Source: Methylococcales bacterium
GTDB taxonomy: Bacteria; Pseudomonadota; Gammaproteobacteria; Methylococcales; Methylomonadaceae
Direction of reading: 5' to 3'
NCBI GenBank assembly: GCA_009692395.1
Contig: SHZG01000028.1
Location: 1-15,357 of the forward strand
Length of the DNA stretch: 15,357 nucleotides
The position numbers and the translations under genes are program-made. Positions 7,483 to 15,063 of this stretch are shown here, one piece after another. Below the pieces are notes generated by a model that was not told the origin of the DNA, searched no databases, and saw nothing but the letters and a program-made list of their open reading frames with translations. Every line of letters starts with the position of its first letter. Within the stretch, counting starts at the first letter, position 1.

Positions 7483-8132
7483 TATTTTTTCGCTTCTACC
7501 CGCTCAGGGGCGGTCAAATCATCAATTTTTAATTGTAATAAAGGTGATTTAGAGCCATTACGCAACGCGGTTTGATAAGACGTACGCGCTTGATCTAAAC
7601 GATTTAAAGCAACGTATAAATCGCCCACCAATTCATCATAATTACTGGAAAAACTGACTGAGCTAGCAGGGTCAATGCCGTTAATTAATTGCAAGCCTTG
7701 CTCGTATTCTTTGTTCGCCAGCATTAAGCGAACCAATCTAATTTTGGCAACATTGCTCAATTCTTTGTTTGAGCTGGTGCCAATTTTAGTCAAAATTTGT
7801 TTTGCAGACGCAACATCATTTTGTTGAGCTTTTAACTGCGCCTGAAGTAAGCCACTAAACAACGCGTAATCTGTTTTGGGGAATGCGTTTTGAATTTGAT
7901 CTGCCAATTTCTGCACATTATCGTTAGCATTAGTCTCAACGGCTTTTAATAATTGTGCGTATAAAGCCGATGCCTGTTCTGCTTGCGTGTGTTTATATTC
8001 TTGCCAATACTGCCAACTTAGGATAATAACAATACCCAGCACTACGCCAATGATTGTCGATTGCCCATTTTCTTTCCACCATCGTTGTGCCGATTCAAGA
8101 CGCTCTTCTTCTGTCGTATCTAACATTTCCAC
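7482..8132 (-). CDS. yfgM: YfgM-family membrane-anchored TPR protein (ancillary SecYEG translocon subunit)
   Basis: A 216-residue protein with a short cytoplasmic N-terminus (RLESAQRWWKENGQ), one transmembrane helix at about 25-43 (IIGVVLGIVIILSW) and a periplasmic TPR-like domain. In E. coli YfgM associates with SecYEG and PpiD and assists periplasmic chaperoning. The WWKENG-TM arrangement and the position between hisS and bamB are diagnostic. The frame opens at GTG 8132, with AAGAGA 6 nt upstream; an ATG two codons later (8126) is the alternative. It lies 21 bp after hisS. Confidence 0.92.
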   Translation of the reverse strand: MEMLDTTEEERLESAQRWWKENGQSTIIGVVLGIVIILSWQYWQEYKHTQAEQASALYAQLLKAVETNANDNVQKLADQIQNAFPKTDYALFSGLLQAQLKAQQNDVASAKQILTKIGTSSNKELSNVAKIRLVRLMLANKEYEQGLQLINGIDPASSVSFSSNYDELVGDLYVALNRLDQARTSYQTALRNGSKSPLLQLKIDDLTAPERVEAKK

Positions 8133-8153
8133 TGTATTTCTCTTATTTAGTAA

Positions 8154-9428
8154 TTAACTGACTGTTTGTGCTTGCAAAAATTGAATTGCGGCTTGTTGTG
8201 ACACCGTTTGCTGTGCTTGGTTGTCGCGTAACGATTTAATGCTGATTTCACCACGGCTCACTTCATCATCACCTAAAATCAGCGCGACAGTCGCACCGCT
8301 TTTATCGGCTTTTTTGAACTGGCTTTTAAAGCTACCGCCAACACAATCAATTTGCAATTTTAAGCCAGCAACTTGATTTCTAAGGGTTTCTGCGAAGTAA
8401 ATGCCTTGTTGTTCAGCATGTTCACCAACACAAATTAGATAGGCATCAACAGCAGGGGCGACAGGCAAATCCAAGGTTTCCATTAATGCCAATAAGCGTT
8501 CCATGCCCATTGCAAAACCGACCGCGTGATTAGGTTTACCGCCTAATTGTTCGATTAAACCATCATAGCGTCCACCCGCACATACTGTGCCTTGTGAGCC
8601 TAGCTCAGTCGTGACCCATTCAAATACAGTTTTACTGTAATAATCTAAACCGCGCACTAAACGAGTATTAATCGTGTAGCTAATACCGATAGTGTCCAAT
8701 ATCGTCGTGATGGCTTTAAAGTGTTGCAGGCTTTCTCCGCCTAAGTACGCCATTAACTCAGGTGCATTAGCCACCACGTCTTTCATGGCTGGATTTTTAG
8801 TATCCAGTATGCGTAATGGATTGGTCTTTAACCGCCGTAAGCTGTCTTCATCTAATTGTTCTAAGTGCTGTTGAAAATAACTGACTAGACTTTCGCGATA
8901 AACCAAACGTTCTGCGATAGTGCCTAATGAATTCAACTGCAAACTGACTTTGTCACGAATGCCTAAGCGTTTCCACAGTCTATCCATGAGCAAAATAAGT
9001 TCGGCATCTATATCAGGTGCAGACATACCGTAAGTTTCCACGCCCAATTGAATAAATTGGCGATAACGTCCTTTTTGTGGGCGTTCATGGCGATACATTT
9101 GTCCGTAATACCATAAACGATGCACTTGATTATGCAGTAAACCATGTTCCAAACAGGCGCGTAAACACCCCGCCGTGCCTTCGGGACGTAGCGTTAAAGA
9201 ATCGCCATTTCTATCATCGAAGGTGTACATTTCTTTTTCGACTATATCGGTGACTTCACCAATAGAGCGTTTGAATAGTTCGGTTTTTTCGACGATAGGC
9301 AAACGGATTTCTGAATAACCGTAGCTACTCAAGACCTCACGGATAATTTTTTCGGCGTATTGCCAAAGCGGGGTTTGATCGGGTAGCACATCGTGCATTC
9401 CGCGTACTGCTTGTATATTATTTGCCAT
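8154..9428 (-). CDS. hisS: Histidyl-tRNA synthetase
   Basis: A 424-residue class II aminoacyl-tRNA synthetase that charges tRNA-His in the cytoplasm; the length is normal. Motif 1 lies near 40-60 (IRLPIVEKTELFKRSIGE). Motif 2 contains RHERPQKGRYRQF at 113-125. The histidine-specific loop is RGLDYYSKTVFEW at 259-271, followed by GGRYDGL. Motif 3 is VGFAMGMERL at 303-312. An anticodon-binding domain occupies about 325-424. Immediately upstream, after 14 bp, is pilF; the rodZ and ispG genes that usually stand here are missing. Confidence 0.98.
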   Translation of the reverse strand: MANNIQAVRGMHDVLPDQTPLWQYAEKIIREVLSSYGYSEIRLPIVEKTELFKRSIGEVTDIVEKEMYTFDDRNGDSLTLRPEGTAGCLRACLEHGLLHNQVHRLWYYGQMYRHERPQKGRYRQFIQLGVETYGMSAPDIDAELILLMDRLWKRLGIRDKVSLQLNSLGTIAERLVYRESLVSYFQQHLEQLDEDSLRRLKTNPLRILDTKNPAMKDVVANAPELMAYLGGESLQHFKAITTILDTIGISYTINTRLVRGLDYYSKTVFEWVTTELGSQGTVCAGGRYDGLIEQLGGKPNHAVGFAMGMERLLALMETLDLPVAPAVDAYLICVGEHAEQQGIYFAETLRNQVAGLKLQIDCVGGSFKSQFKKADKSGATVALILGDDEVSRGEISIKSLRDNQAQQTVSQQAAIQFLQAQTVS

Positions 9429-9442
9429 AATGTATTACAGCC

Positions 9443-10213
9443 TCATTGTGGCGGTAGTGTGGATTTAATGTGTTTTGCTTCATTGGAATAAGGAAATTTC
9501 TCTAGCAACTGATTGGTGTAGTCCTTTGCTAACATTTGATTACCCAGTGCATTTTCTGTTTGTATGGCTAACCATAATGATTCAGGTGTATTCTCTGCAA
9601 CTGTTAAATAGCGTGCTAAGTAGTTTCTTGCCGCTTTAAAGTCACCATTTTGATAACTCATTTTTTGCATTTCTTGCAACACAGGCGCGTAATTTGAATT
9701 GAATTCCAAGGCTTTTTCAAAATAAGTCGCTGCCTTTTTCCTGTCACCCATTGCCATTTGACAGCGTCCAGCATTGGTTAACGGCATCCACGGACTTTCG
9801 TTTAGCATATTAGTGCTGGCTTTAGTCAATAACTCCATACCTTTATCAAATTCGCGCCGATCACACAGAAAACGACCAAAATTATTTTGTAAGCTCAAAT
9901 TTTCAGGGTCTAATTTTAATGCCAATTCATACTGAACTCTTGCTTCATCATGCTTATTGATTTTTTCATACAAAAAAGCCAATGCGATATGGGCAGGAAT
10001 GCTGTCAGAATCACTTTGTAATGCGAGTTCTAAATTTTCTTTAGCCATCGGTAAATTGTTAAGACTTAAATAACGCACACCGAGCTGCAAATGAACGTTA
10101 GCCGCATCAATACTTTCCCTTTCAAGTGCTGTGGAACAGGCAACTAATGCAGCTAGCAATAAACAAAGTGCAATTTGATTGAGTTTTTTAGACCACACGT
10201 TCTGAACCTGCAT
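9443..10213 (-). CDS. pilF: Type IV pilus biogenesis lipoprotein PilF (PilW), TPR protein
   Basis: A 256-residue outer-membrane lipoprotein that acts as pilotin for the PilQ secretin. Basic N-region SKK, hydrophobic core, and lipobox LVAC with C26. About six tetratricopeptide repeats follow, for example the unit LQLGVRYLSLNNLPMAKENLE ending in LELAL, and LQNNFGRFLCDRREFDKGMELL. FGxFLCxxxxFxxG is a conserved family segment. The gene overlaps the end of rlmN by 26 bp. The ATG has no good Shine-Dalgarno, so translation may be coupled; a GTG five codons later is an alternative start. A type IV pilus in this organism is implied but no other pil gene is in the window. Confidence 0.9.
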   Translation of the reverse strand: MQVQNVWSKKLNQIALCLLLAALVACSTALERESIDAANVHLQLGVRYLSLNNLPMAKENLELALQSDSDSIPAHIALAFLYEKINKHDEARVQYELALKLDPENLSLQNNFGRFLCDRREFDKGMELLTKASTNMLNESPWMPLTNAGRCQMAMGDRKKAATYFEKALEFNSNYAPVLQEMQKMSYQNGDFKAARNYLARYLTVAENTPESLWLAIQTENALGNQMLAKDYTNQLLEKFPYSNEAKHIKSTLPPQ

Positions 10214-11300
10214 TGGCTAGTTTAAGGTGTCTACGGCTTTTATCCTGCACTTGCCCGACTAACTGACCACAGGCTGCATCAATATCTTCGCCGCGTGTTT
10301 TTCTAATGGTGGTAACTATGCCTGCATCATTCAGTAACGTCTTAAACTGATTCATTGTTTCTTTACTAGAGCAACGATAAGACGACTGCGGAAACGGGTT
10401 AAACGGAATTAAATTAATTTTTGAGGGGACGGTTTTTAATAATTTAACTAAACCCCACGCATCCTCAAGTGAATCATTCACACCCGCTAACATGACATAT
10501 TCAAACGTAACGGTGCGCCGTGGTGAAATTTTAGCATTTGCCCGACAGGCTTCCATTAACTCTTTTAACGGATATTTTTTATTAATCGGCACTAACTCAT
10601 CGCGTAATTCATCACGCACTGCGTGTAATGACACTGCCAGACTCACATCACAGACTTCCGTTAAACGGTACATCGCAGGCACTACACCTGAAGTGCTAAT
10701 CGTGACTCGACGTTTAGACAACCCATAAGTAAAGTCGTCCATCATTAAATTCATTGCCGCGACTACATTATCAAAATTAAGTAGCGGTTCGCCCATGCCC
10801 ATCATCACCACGTTAGTGATTTTCGCGGTATCACCTAAACGTTTTTGCGCAACAAATAACTGACCAATAATTTCAGACGTGGTTAAATTGCGATTAAAGC
10901 CTTGTTGTGCAGTAGAACAAAAGGTACACGCTAAGGCGCAACCAATTTGTGACGATACACATAACGTGCCGCGTCCTTCTTCGGGAATAAACACAGTTTC
11001 CACGCGATTACCACACGCGGTTTGTACAACCCATTTACGGGTAGCATCACTGGCGATTTGTTCGACGACTATTTCAGGCGTGATAATGTCACAGTTTGCT
11101 TTGAGATAGGCGCGTAATGATTTGCTGATATTGGTCATCAAGTCGAAGTCTTGAACGTCTTCTTGATAAATCCATTTCAGCAATTGCGTGGCACGAAACG
11201 GTTTTTCACCCAGACCGACAAAAAAGGCGGCTAAACCTTTTCTGTCGTAATCGAGCAAATTAATCCGTTTGGGCTTAACGGGTTCTTGCACAAAGTTCAT
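10188..11300 (-). CDS. rlmN: Dual-specificity RNA methyltransferase RlmN (23S rRNA A2503 / tRNA A37 C2-methyltransferase)
   Basis: A 370-residue radical SAM enzyme. The [4Fe-4S] motif is C121-xxx-C125-xx-C128 (CALACTFC). The two catalytic cysteines are C114 and C344 (DAACGQL), corresponding to Cys118 and Cys355 of E. coli RlmN with the same 7-residue spacing to the cluster motif. The N-terminal accessory domain has LGEKPFRATQLLKWIYQ. It methylates C2 of A2503 in the peptidyl-transferase centre and A37 in some tRNAs. The ATG lies 26 bp inside ndk and the stop 26 bp inside pilF, so the three genes are translationally chained. Confidence 0.97.
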   Translation of the reverse strand: MNFVQEPVKPKRINLLDYDRKGLAAFFVGLGEKPFRATQLLKWIYQEDVQDFDLMTNISKSLRAYLKANCDIITPEIVVEQIASDATRKWVVQTACGNRVETVFIPEEGRGTLCVSSQIGCALACTFCSTAQQGFNRNLTTSEIIGQLFVAQKRLGDTAKITNVVMMGMGEPLLNFDNVVAAMNLMMDDFTYGLSKRRVTISTSGVVPAMYRLTEVCDVSLAVSLHAVRDELRDELVPINKKYPLKELMEACRANAKISPRRTVTFEYVMLAGVNDSLEDAWGLVKLLKTVPSKINLIPFNPFPQSSYRCSSKETMNQFKTLLNDAGIVTTIRKTRGEDIDAACGQLVGQVQDKSRRHLKLANAGSERVV

Positions 11301-11706
11301 CAGCTGCGAAAAAATAAGCGATTTCTCTAGCGGCAGTATCTAAAGCATCAGAACCGTGTACCGCGTTTTCATCAATGCTGCTTGCGAAATCTGCACGGAT
11401 AGTGCCAGAGGCTGCGTCTTTAGGGTTAGTTGCACCCATAATGTCGCGGTGTGCTAATACGGCATTTTCGCCTTCTAACACTTGCATCATCACAGGGCCT
11501 GAAATCATAAACGCGATTAAATCGTTAAAAAAGCCACGTTCGCTGTGTTCTGCATAAAAACCTTCAGCTTGTGCTTTGGTCAAATGTAACATTTTAGCCG
11601 CAACAATTTGTAAGCCATTGGCTTCAAAGCGGCTATAAATTTGACCGATAACATTTTTTGCTACTGCGTCAGGTTTAATAATTGAAAAAGTACGTTCTAT
11701 TGCCAT
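11275..11706 (-). CDS. ndk: Nucleoside diphosphate kinase
   Basis: A 143-residue enzyme that transfers the gamma phosphate between nucleoside di- and triphosphates. The phosphorylated histidine is H117 in NAVHGSD. ATP-site residues are present: K11 (IIKPDAV), Y51 in FYAEHSERGFF, T93 in GATNP, R104 and N114. Length and sequence are typical of proteobacteria. It is the first gene of the ndk-rlmN-pilF-hisS-yfgM-bamB-der block and has its own promoter-like sequence in the 130-bp gap after kdsB. The Shine-Dalgarno is weak (AAGAG, ~11 nt away), but the start is fixed by the conserved MAIERTFSIIKPD. Confidence 0.98.
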   Translation of the reverse strand: MAIERTFSIIKPDAVAKNVIGQIYSRFEANGLQIVAAKMLHLTKAQAEGFYAEHSERGFFNDLIAFMISGPVMMQVLEGENAVLAHRDIMGATNPKDAASGTIRADFASSIDENAVHGSDALDTAAREIAYFFAADELCARTR

Positions 11707-11748
11707 GTGTTGTAAAACTCTTATAAGTTAGATGAATAAAGATTTAGC

Positions 11749-11779
11749 ATTATAGTCTATTCTGCGTGCGATTAGACAA
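11749..11779 (-). promoter_or_regulatory. Probable sigma70 promoter of ndk
   Basis: A perfect TATAAT (-10) lies at 11749-11754 on the minus strand, 42 bp upstream of the ndk ATG. The nearest -35-like hexamer, TTGTCT, is at 11774-11779 with a long 19-bp spacer, so the -35 is uncertain. The gap position at the head of a seven-gene block supports a promoter. Confidence 0.6.
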
Positions 11780-11784
11780 TTGTC
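11775..11784. promoter_or_regulatory. Perfect 10-bp palindrome over the ndk -35 region
   Basis: GACAATTGTC is a perfect palindrome and overlaps the putative -35 of the ndk promoter. It could be a repressor site, but ten bases can arise by chance. Confidence 0.25.
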
Positions 11785-11814
11785 CTCGCTACGTCCGCAA
11801 ATCTTACACATTGC

Positions 11815-11842
11815 TCATGATGAAAATCACGCATCATCATGA
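11815..11842 (-). terminator. Hairpin at the end of kdsB
   Basis: TCATGATG and CATCATGA (8-bp arms, 12-base loop) form a stem that includes the kdsB stop codon. The stem is AT-rich and no T-run follows, so termination here is only possible, and some read-through into ndk is likely. Confidence 0.3.
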
Positions 11843-12595
11843 CTTGTTAGCGTCAAGCAATACCCGCTCGACACGCAGTAAATCTTCGTGGGTATCAACA
11901 CCCGCTGCGGGGGTTTTATCGACTACTTTCACCAATACTTTGTCACCGTGCCAGAGAATTCTGAGCTGTTCCAAGGATTCAATAGCTTCTAGCGGTGATG
12001 CTTGCCATGAGCAGTAGCGATTTAAAAACGCGACTGTGTAGGCGTACATTCCGATGTGGCGAAGGTACGTTGTAGAGCCGCGTACATCAGCGTCTCTACA
12101 GTGTGGAATGGAGGCACGGCTAAAATACAAGGCGTAATTGTTTTTATCCAATACCACTTTTACCGCATTGGGGTTAAAAATTTCTTCGCTGTCTAAAATT
12201 TTAGCGGCGAGAGTGGCAATACCCGCTTGTGATTGTCCTGCTAATGCAAATGCCACTGCACGAATATAAGCAGGCGGTATCAGCGGTTCATCACCTTGTA
12301 AATTAACGATAATGTCATTATCTGACCAGCCACAAATCCCCGCGACTTCGGCAATTCTTGCTGTACCGCTTTGATGATCTGGGCTGGTCATCACCGCTTT
12401 AATGCCTAACTCGCTAACCGTATCAAAAATGCGCCTATCATCGGTGGCAACGACCATTTCTTCCGCACCTGCCGCGCTTGCCCGTTCACAAACGTGGGCA
12501 ATCATGGGTTTACCTGCAATGTTTAACAGTGGCTTACCATGCAAACGCGTTGAAGCATAACGCGCAGGAATAACAACTTTAAACGTTGCGGTCAT
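11837..12595 (-). CDS. kdsB: 3-deoxy-manno-octulosonate cytidylyltransferase (CMP-Kdo synthetase)
   Basis: A 252-residue cytoplasmic enzyme that activates Kdo with CTP for attachment to lipid A. The N-terminal nucleotide-binding loop is VVIPARYASTRLHGKPL (7-23). VVATDD follows at 48-53, SGTARIAEV at 76-84, and the metal-binding LQGDEPLI at 99-106. ALYFSRASIP (155-164) and YLRHIGMYAY (177-186) are the conserved substrate-side segments. Between them residues 166-175 are encoded exactly by a 30-bp palindrome, in place of the longer loop of E. coli KdsB. The gene overlaps ycaR by 4 bp (ATGA) and ends the exbB-kdsB unit. Confidence 0.97.
   Translation of the reverse strand: MTATFKVVIPARYASTRLHGKPLLNIAGKPMIAHVCERASAAGAEEMVVATDDRRIFDTVSELGIKAVMTSPDHQSGTARIAEVAGICGWSDNDIIVNLQGDEPLIPPAYIRAVAFALAGQSQAGIATLAAKILDSEEIFNPNAVKVVLDKNNYALYFSRASIPHCRDADVRGSTTYLRHIGMYAYTVAFLNRYCSWQASPLEAIESLEQLRILWHGDKVLVKVVDKTPAAGVDTHEDLLRVERVLLDANKS
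12071..12100. repeat. 30-bp palindromic repeat inside kdsB, in frame
   Basis: TGTAGAGCCGC and GCGTCTCTACA pair over 11 positions with one mismatch, around an 8-base loop. The 30 bp coincide exactly with codons 166-175 of kdsB (peptide CRDADVRGST). The shape is like the intergenic palindromes at 3904-3931 and 613-645, though the sequence differs. Insertion of a mobile palindrome into the gene is inferred, not shown. Confidence 0.55.
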
Positions 12596-12786
12596 TTGCT
12601 TAACGCGTCATATTCTTCAAGGCTAATATGTCGCGCTTCGTCTTCCAACATCACAGGAATATCATCACGAATTGGAAACGCCAGTCTATCGGCTTTACAA
12701 ATCAATTCTTGTTTAGCGTTATCGTACCGTAATGGAGCTTTGCATATCGGACACGCCATGATGTCTAGCAATTTTTTATCAATCAT
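12592..12786 (-). CDS. ycaR: YcaR / Trm112-like small protein
   Basis: A 64-residue protein closely resembling E. coli YcaR: LLDIMACPICKAPLRY, then KQELICKADRLAFPIRDDIPVMLEDEAR. The CPxC pair and a third Cys (ELIC) remain of the zinc-ribbon-like Trm112 fold. The molecular role is not firmly known; it is conserved between lpxK and kdsB across gammaproteobacteria. It overlaps lpxK and kdsB by 4 bp each (ATGA), so it is translated with them. Confidence 0.92.
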   Translation of the reverse strand: MIDKKLLDIMACPICKAPLRYDNAKQELICKADRLAFPIRDDIPVMLEDEARHISLEEYDALSK

Positions 12787-13772
12787 AATTTTTTCTCAAG
12801 TAAGGTTAAGAGTTGTTCAATAAATTGGCTGTCCAATTTGGCATTGACAGGTACAAACCAGTGGTGTGCAGTGGCAAAATCGGTGCATTTAACCGCATCT
12901 TTTTCAGTCATTAATACCGTGGCTTTAAAATCAATATCGCGGGGCAAAAAAACATAATGGTCTGGAAAACTATGAGCAGTAAAGGTTAATCCTGCGGCTG
13001 TGAGCAGTGTAAAAAAACGATCTGGATTACCGATACCTGCCACGGCGTGTAATGTGTTTTCCGCTGCAAAGGCGGGTAGTGGCTTGTGCTCACCTGTGAC
13101 AAGATTAACGGCGGTGTCACCTGTGATGTGCATTTCAACTTCATTAGCTTCGGTTTTTTCGCCGTTAACCACGATAAAATCCACGCTTTGTAAACGGTTA
13201 ATCGGTTCGCGTAATGGCCCTGCGGGTAAGCAGTAACTATTACCAAATCGCCGCTCGCCATCAATCACCGCAATTTCTATGTCACGGTGTAGCGCGTAAT
13301 GTTGTAAGCCATCGTCGGATAAAATCACGTTGCAATCGGCGTGTTCCAATAACAATTTACCTGCTTCAACCCGCAATGGCGCAACTGCCATTGGACAACC
13401 TGTTTGCTTAGTAATCAATAAGGCTTCATCACCGACTTGTTTAGGGTCACTATTGATTGTCATCACACGCGGTATTTCATCGCCACCATAACCACGACTG
13501 ATAAGACCCACGTTAAACCCTTGGGCTTTTAATACCTTGGCTAAAGCAATAATTAATGGCGTTTTTCCTGTGCCGCCGACAGTAATATTGCCAACAACAA
13601 TAACAGGCACAGGCAAGCGTTCAGTTTTGAATCGTCCGATATTATGCTGGTATAAAAATTTTCTAAAACGCATTATATCGCTAAAGATAAAACCAAACGG
13701 CATCAACCACGCGCCGATAAACATATCTTTATACCAAAAATCAGTGAGTTTTCGAGTCAATGTTTTTTTCAT
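12783..13772 (-). CDS. lpxK: Tetraacyldisaccharide 4'-kinase (lipid A 4'-kinase)
   Basis: A 329-residue inner-membrane-associated kinase that phosphorylates the 4' position of the lipid A disaccharide. A hydrophobic N-terminal helix (about 17-31) anchors it. The Walker A loop GNITVGGTGKTP is at 61-72. RGYGG at 93-97, DEALL at 115-119 and SDDGLQHYALHRD at 152-164 are family signatures; the first Asp pair contains the catalytic residues. LPAGPLREP and MTEKDAVKC follow. It overlaps exbD and ycaR by 4 bp each. msbA, its neighbour in many relatives, is absent; the gene order here is like that of Pseudomonas. Confidence 0.97.
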   Translation of the reverse strand: MKKTLTRKLTDFWYKDMFIGAWLMPFGFIFSDIMRFRKFLYQHNIGRFKTERLPVPVIVVGNITVGGTGKTPLIIALAKVLKAQGFNVGLISRGYGGDEIPRVMTINSDPKQVGDEALLITKQTGCPMAVAPLRVEAGKLLLEHADCNVILSDDGLQHYALHRDIEIAVIDGERRFGNSYCLPAGPLREPINRLQSVDFIVVNGEKTEANEVEMHITGDTAVNLVTGEHKPLPAFAAENTLHAVAGIGNPDRFFTLLTAAGLTFTAHSFPDHYVFLPRDIDFKATVLMTEKDAVKCTDFATAHHWFVPVNAKLDSQFIEQLLTLLEKKL

Positions 13773-14206
13773 GGCTGGCTGGTGGGCTTTTGTGCAGCAA
13801 AAGTAAGGTGAGTAAATCCTTCATTACTCGCCGCTTCTAACGCGGTAATCACCGCTTGATGGGGCGTTTTACCATCTGCACTAATGACAAAAGGAATATC
13901 AGCTTTATTGACTGATACATTATGCAAGGCTTGTTTTAGCGTGTCTATTTGTTGATCGGCGACGGGGTGCGGCACATTATCTTCACTTGTCAGTGTATAA
14001 GCTCCGTTTGCATCAATGCTTAGGGTTATCATTTTGGGATGACTTTCAGCCTCTGCACCGTTAGCTTGTGGCAGCTTGATGTTCAGTTCAGTATTGCGAT
14101 TAAAGGTCGTGGACACCATGAAAAACAGCAATAACACAAACAATACGTCAATCATAGAGATTAAGGTAATGTCCAAATTTTGTCTTTTTTTACGTTGAAA
14201 TCTCAT
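13769..14206 (-). CDS. exbD: Biopolymer transport protein ExbD/TolR family
   Basis: A 145-residue inner-membrane protein that works with ExbB to turn the proton gradient into mechanical work. It has a short basic cytoplasmic start (MRFQRKKRQN) and a single transmembrane helix, about 14-32, containing the essential aspartate D20 in SMIDVLFVLLLFF. A periplasmic domain follows, with ELNIKLPQANGA and the late segment VISADGKTPHQAV. Its ATG shares one base with the exbB stop. Sequence alone does not decide between TonB- and Tol-type partners; the neighbour lpxK and the absence of tolA/B favour ExbD. Confidence 0.93.
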   Translation of the reverse strand: MRFQRKKRQNLDITLISMIDVLFVLLLFFMVSTTFNRNTELNIKLPQANGAEAESHPKMITLSIDANGAYTLTSEDNVPHPVADQQIDTLKQALHNVSVNKADIPFVISADGKTPHQAVITALEAASNEGFTHLTFAAQKPTSQP

Positions 14207-14820
14207 TAAGATACCTCGCGGTCTCCGTGCAGTATGTCGATGAGATTCAGGGCTTCATCTTCCATCGCGATCACATATTCATCCACTAGGCGTTCAAAGT
14301 AACGATGAAATACCAAGCTGGGAATAGCAACCGTTAAACCAGCCGCTGTGGTAATCAGTGCCACCGAAATACCACCTGCCAAGAAACTGGGATCGCCTGA
14401 ACCATGTTCCATTAAAGAGGAAAAAATATCAATCATGCCAAATACCGTGCCTAATAAACCCAATAATGGGCTAACAGCGGCGATAGTGCCTAAGGTATTT
14501 AGATAACGTTCCAAATCATGAACGACTTTGCGCCCTGTTTCTTCAATGGTTTCTTTCATAAACTTTCGACCGTGATGACTGTTGACCAGTCCAGCCGCTA
14601 ATATGCAGCCTAAGGGCGAATTGCTTTTTAACTGCTTCAACGCCAAGGTCGTGATTTTTTGATCGCGGTGCAGTCGCCATATTTTTGGCACTAAATCAGG
14701 CGGCACAATTTTCTTTTTTTGTAAAGACCAAAAACGTTCCCCAACAATCGCCATTGCAGCAATGGAACACAGAATAATAGGTAACATCATCCAGCCACCA
14801 CTTTTTATAATTTCAAACAC
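14206..14820 (-). CDS. exbB: Biopolymer transport protein ExbB / MotA-TolQ-ExbB proton channel family
   Basis: A 204-residue inner-membrane protein with three predicted transmembrane helices: about 13-27, 112-134 and 150-172. The conserved channel segment is SPLLGLLGTVFGMIDIF (117-133), followed by GISVALITTAAGLTVAIP (150-167), where the Thr residues line the proton path. The start is GTG at 14820, giving MFEIIKSGGWMMLPIILCS, the usual N-terminus of the family; GAGAA lies a few bases upstream. It is the first gene of the exbB-exbD-lpxK-ycaR-kdsB unit. A truncated receptor-like gene is transcribed divergently 243 bp away. Confidence 0.95.
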   Translation of the reverse strand: MFEIIKSGGWMMLPIILCSIAAMAIVGERFWSLQKKKIVPPDLVPKIWRLHRDQKITTLALKQLKSNSPLGCILAAGLVNSHHGRKFMKETIEETGRKVVHDLERYLNTLGTIAAVSPLLGLLGTVFGMIDIFSSLMEHGSGDPSFLAGGISVALITTAAGLTVAIPSLVFHRYFERLVDEYVIAMEDEALNLIDILHGDREVS

Positions 14821-14834
14821 AGTTTTTTCTCGAA

Positions 14835-14863
14835 AAATTACGACTGAGTTTATTTTAACTCAA
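14835..14863 (-). promoter_or_regulatory. Probable sigma70 promoter of exbB
   Basis: On the minus strand TTGAGT (14858-14863) and TAATTT (14835-14840) are spaced by exactly 17 bp, with the -10 ending 14 bp before the GTG start. The untranslated leader would be very short, which makes this a moderate call. Confidence 0.4.
14845..14862. promoter_or_regulatory. Dyad overlapping the exbB promoter
   Basis: TGAGTT and AACTCA form a perfect inverted repeat around tatttt, overlapping the putative -35. It is a possible operator. It does not look like a Fur box (GATAATGATAATCATTATC), so iron control of exbBD is not supported by it. Confidence 0.3.
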
Positions 14864-15063
14864 TGCGGTTGGCTTTTGAGTATTTTCCCTGCTCACTCAC
14901 AGATAAGCCAGCATATCGACCACTAAAATACCAATCTATGTATAGTATATAGCGGCAAATACTACAATTTTAAAGAATTGCCACTGCTTGCCATTTGCTA
15001 TAGAGTTAATACGATCAGTAAGTTTTAAAGAAACTCCATATTTGGAAAAGATAGTTGGTCACC
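14864..15063. other. AT-rich divergent intergenic region between exbB and the receptor fragment
   Basis: No gene or RNA is recognisable. It holds two TTGCCA hexamers 10 bp apart (14978-14983 and 14988-14993), followed by TATAGA at 14998-15003, which might serve the plus-strand gene, but the 15-bp spacing from the first TTGCCA is poor. A TATAGT at about 14941-14946 is another possible -10. None is convincing. Confidence 0.35.

Noticed and set aside
11766..12017. Plus-strand frame over the kdsB end and the ndk upstream gap
   Set aside because: Mostly antisense to kdsB, no homology recognised, and it covers the ndk promoter region.
14841..14870. Fur box upstream of exbB
   Set aside because: The dyad TGAGTT/AACTCA does not match the GATAAT-type Fur consensus.
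12592..15063. A Tol-Pal cluster
   Set aside because: No tolA, tolB or pal is present; the downstream lpxK-ycaR-kdsB order marks the ExbB/ExbD-type envelope cluster.
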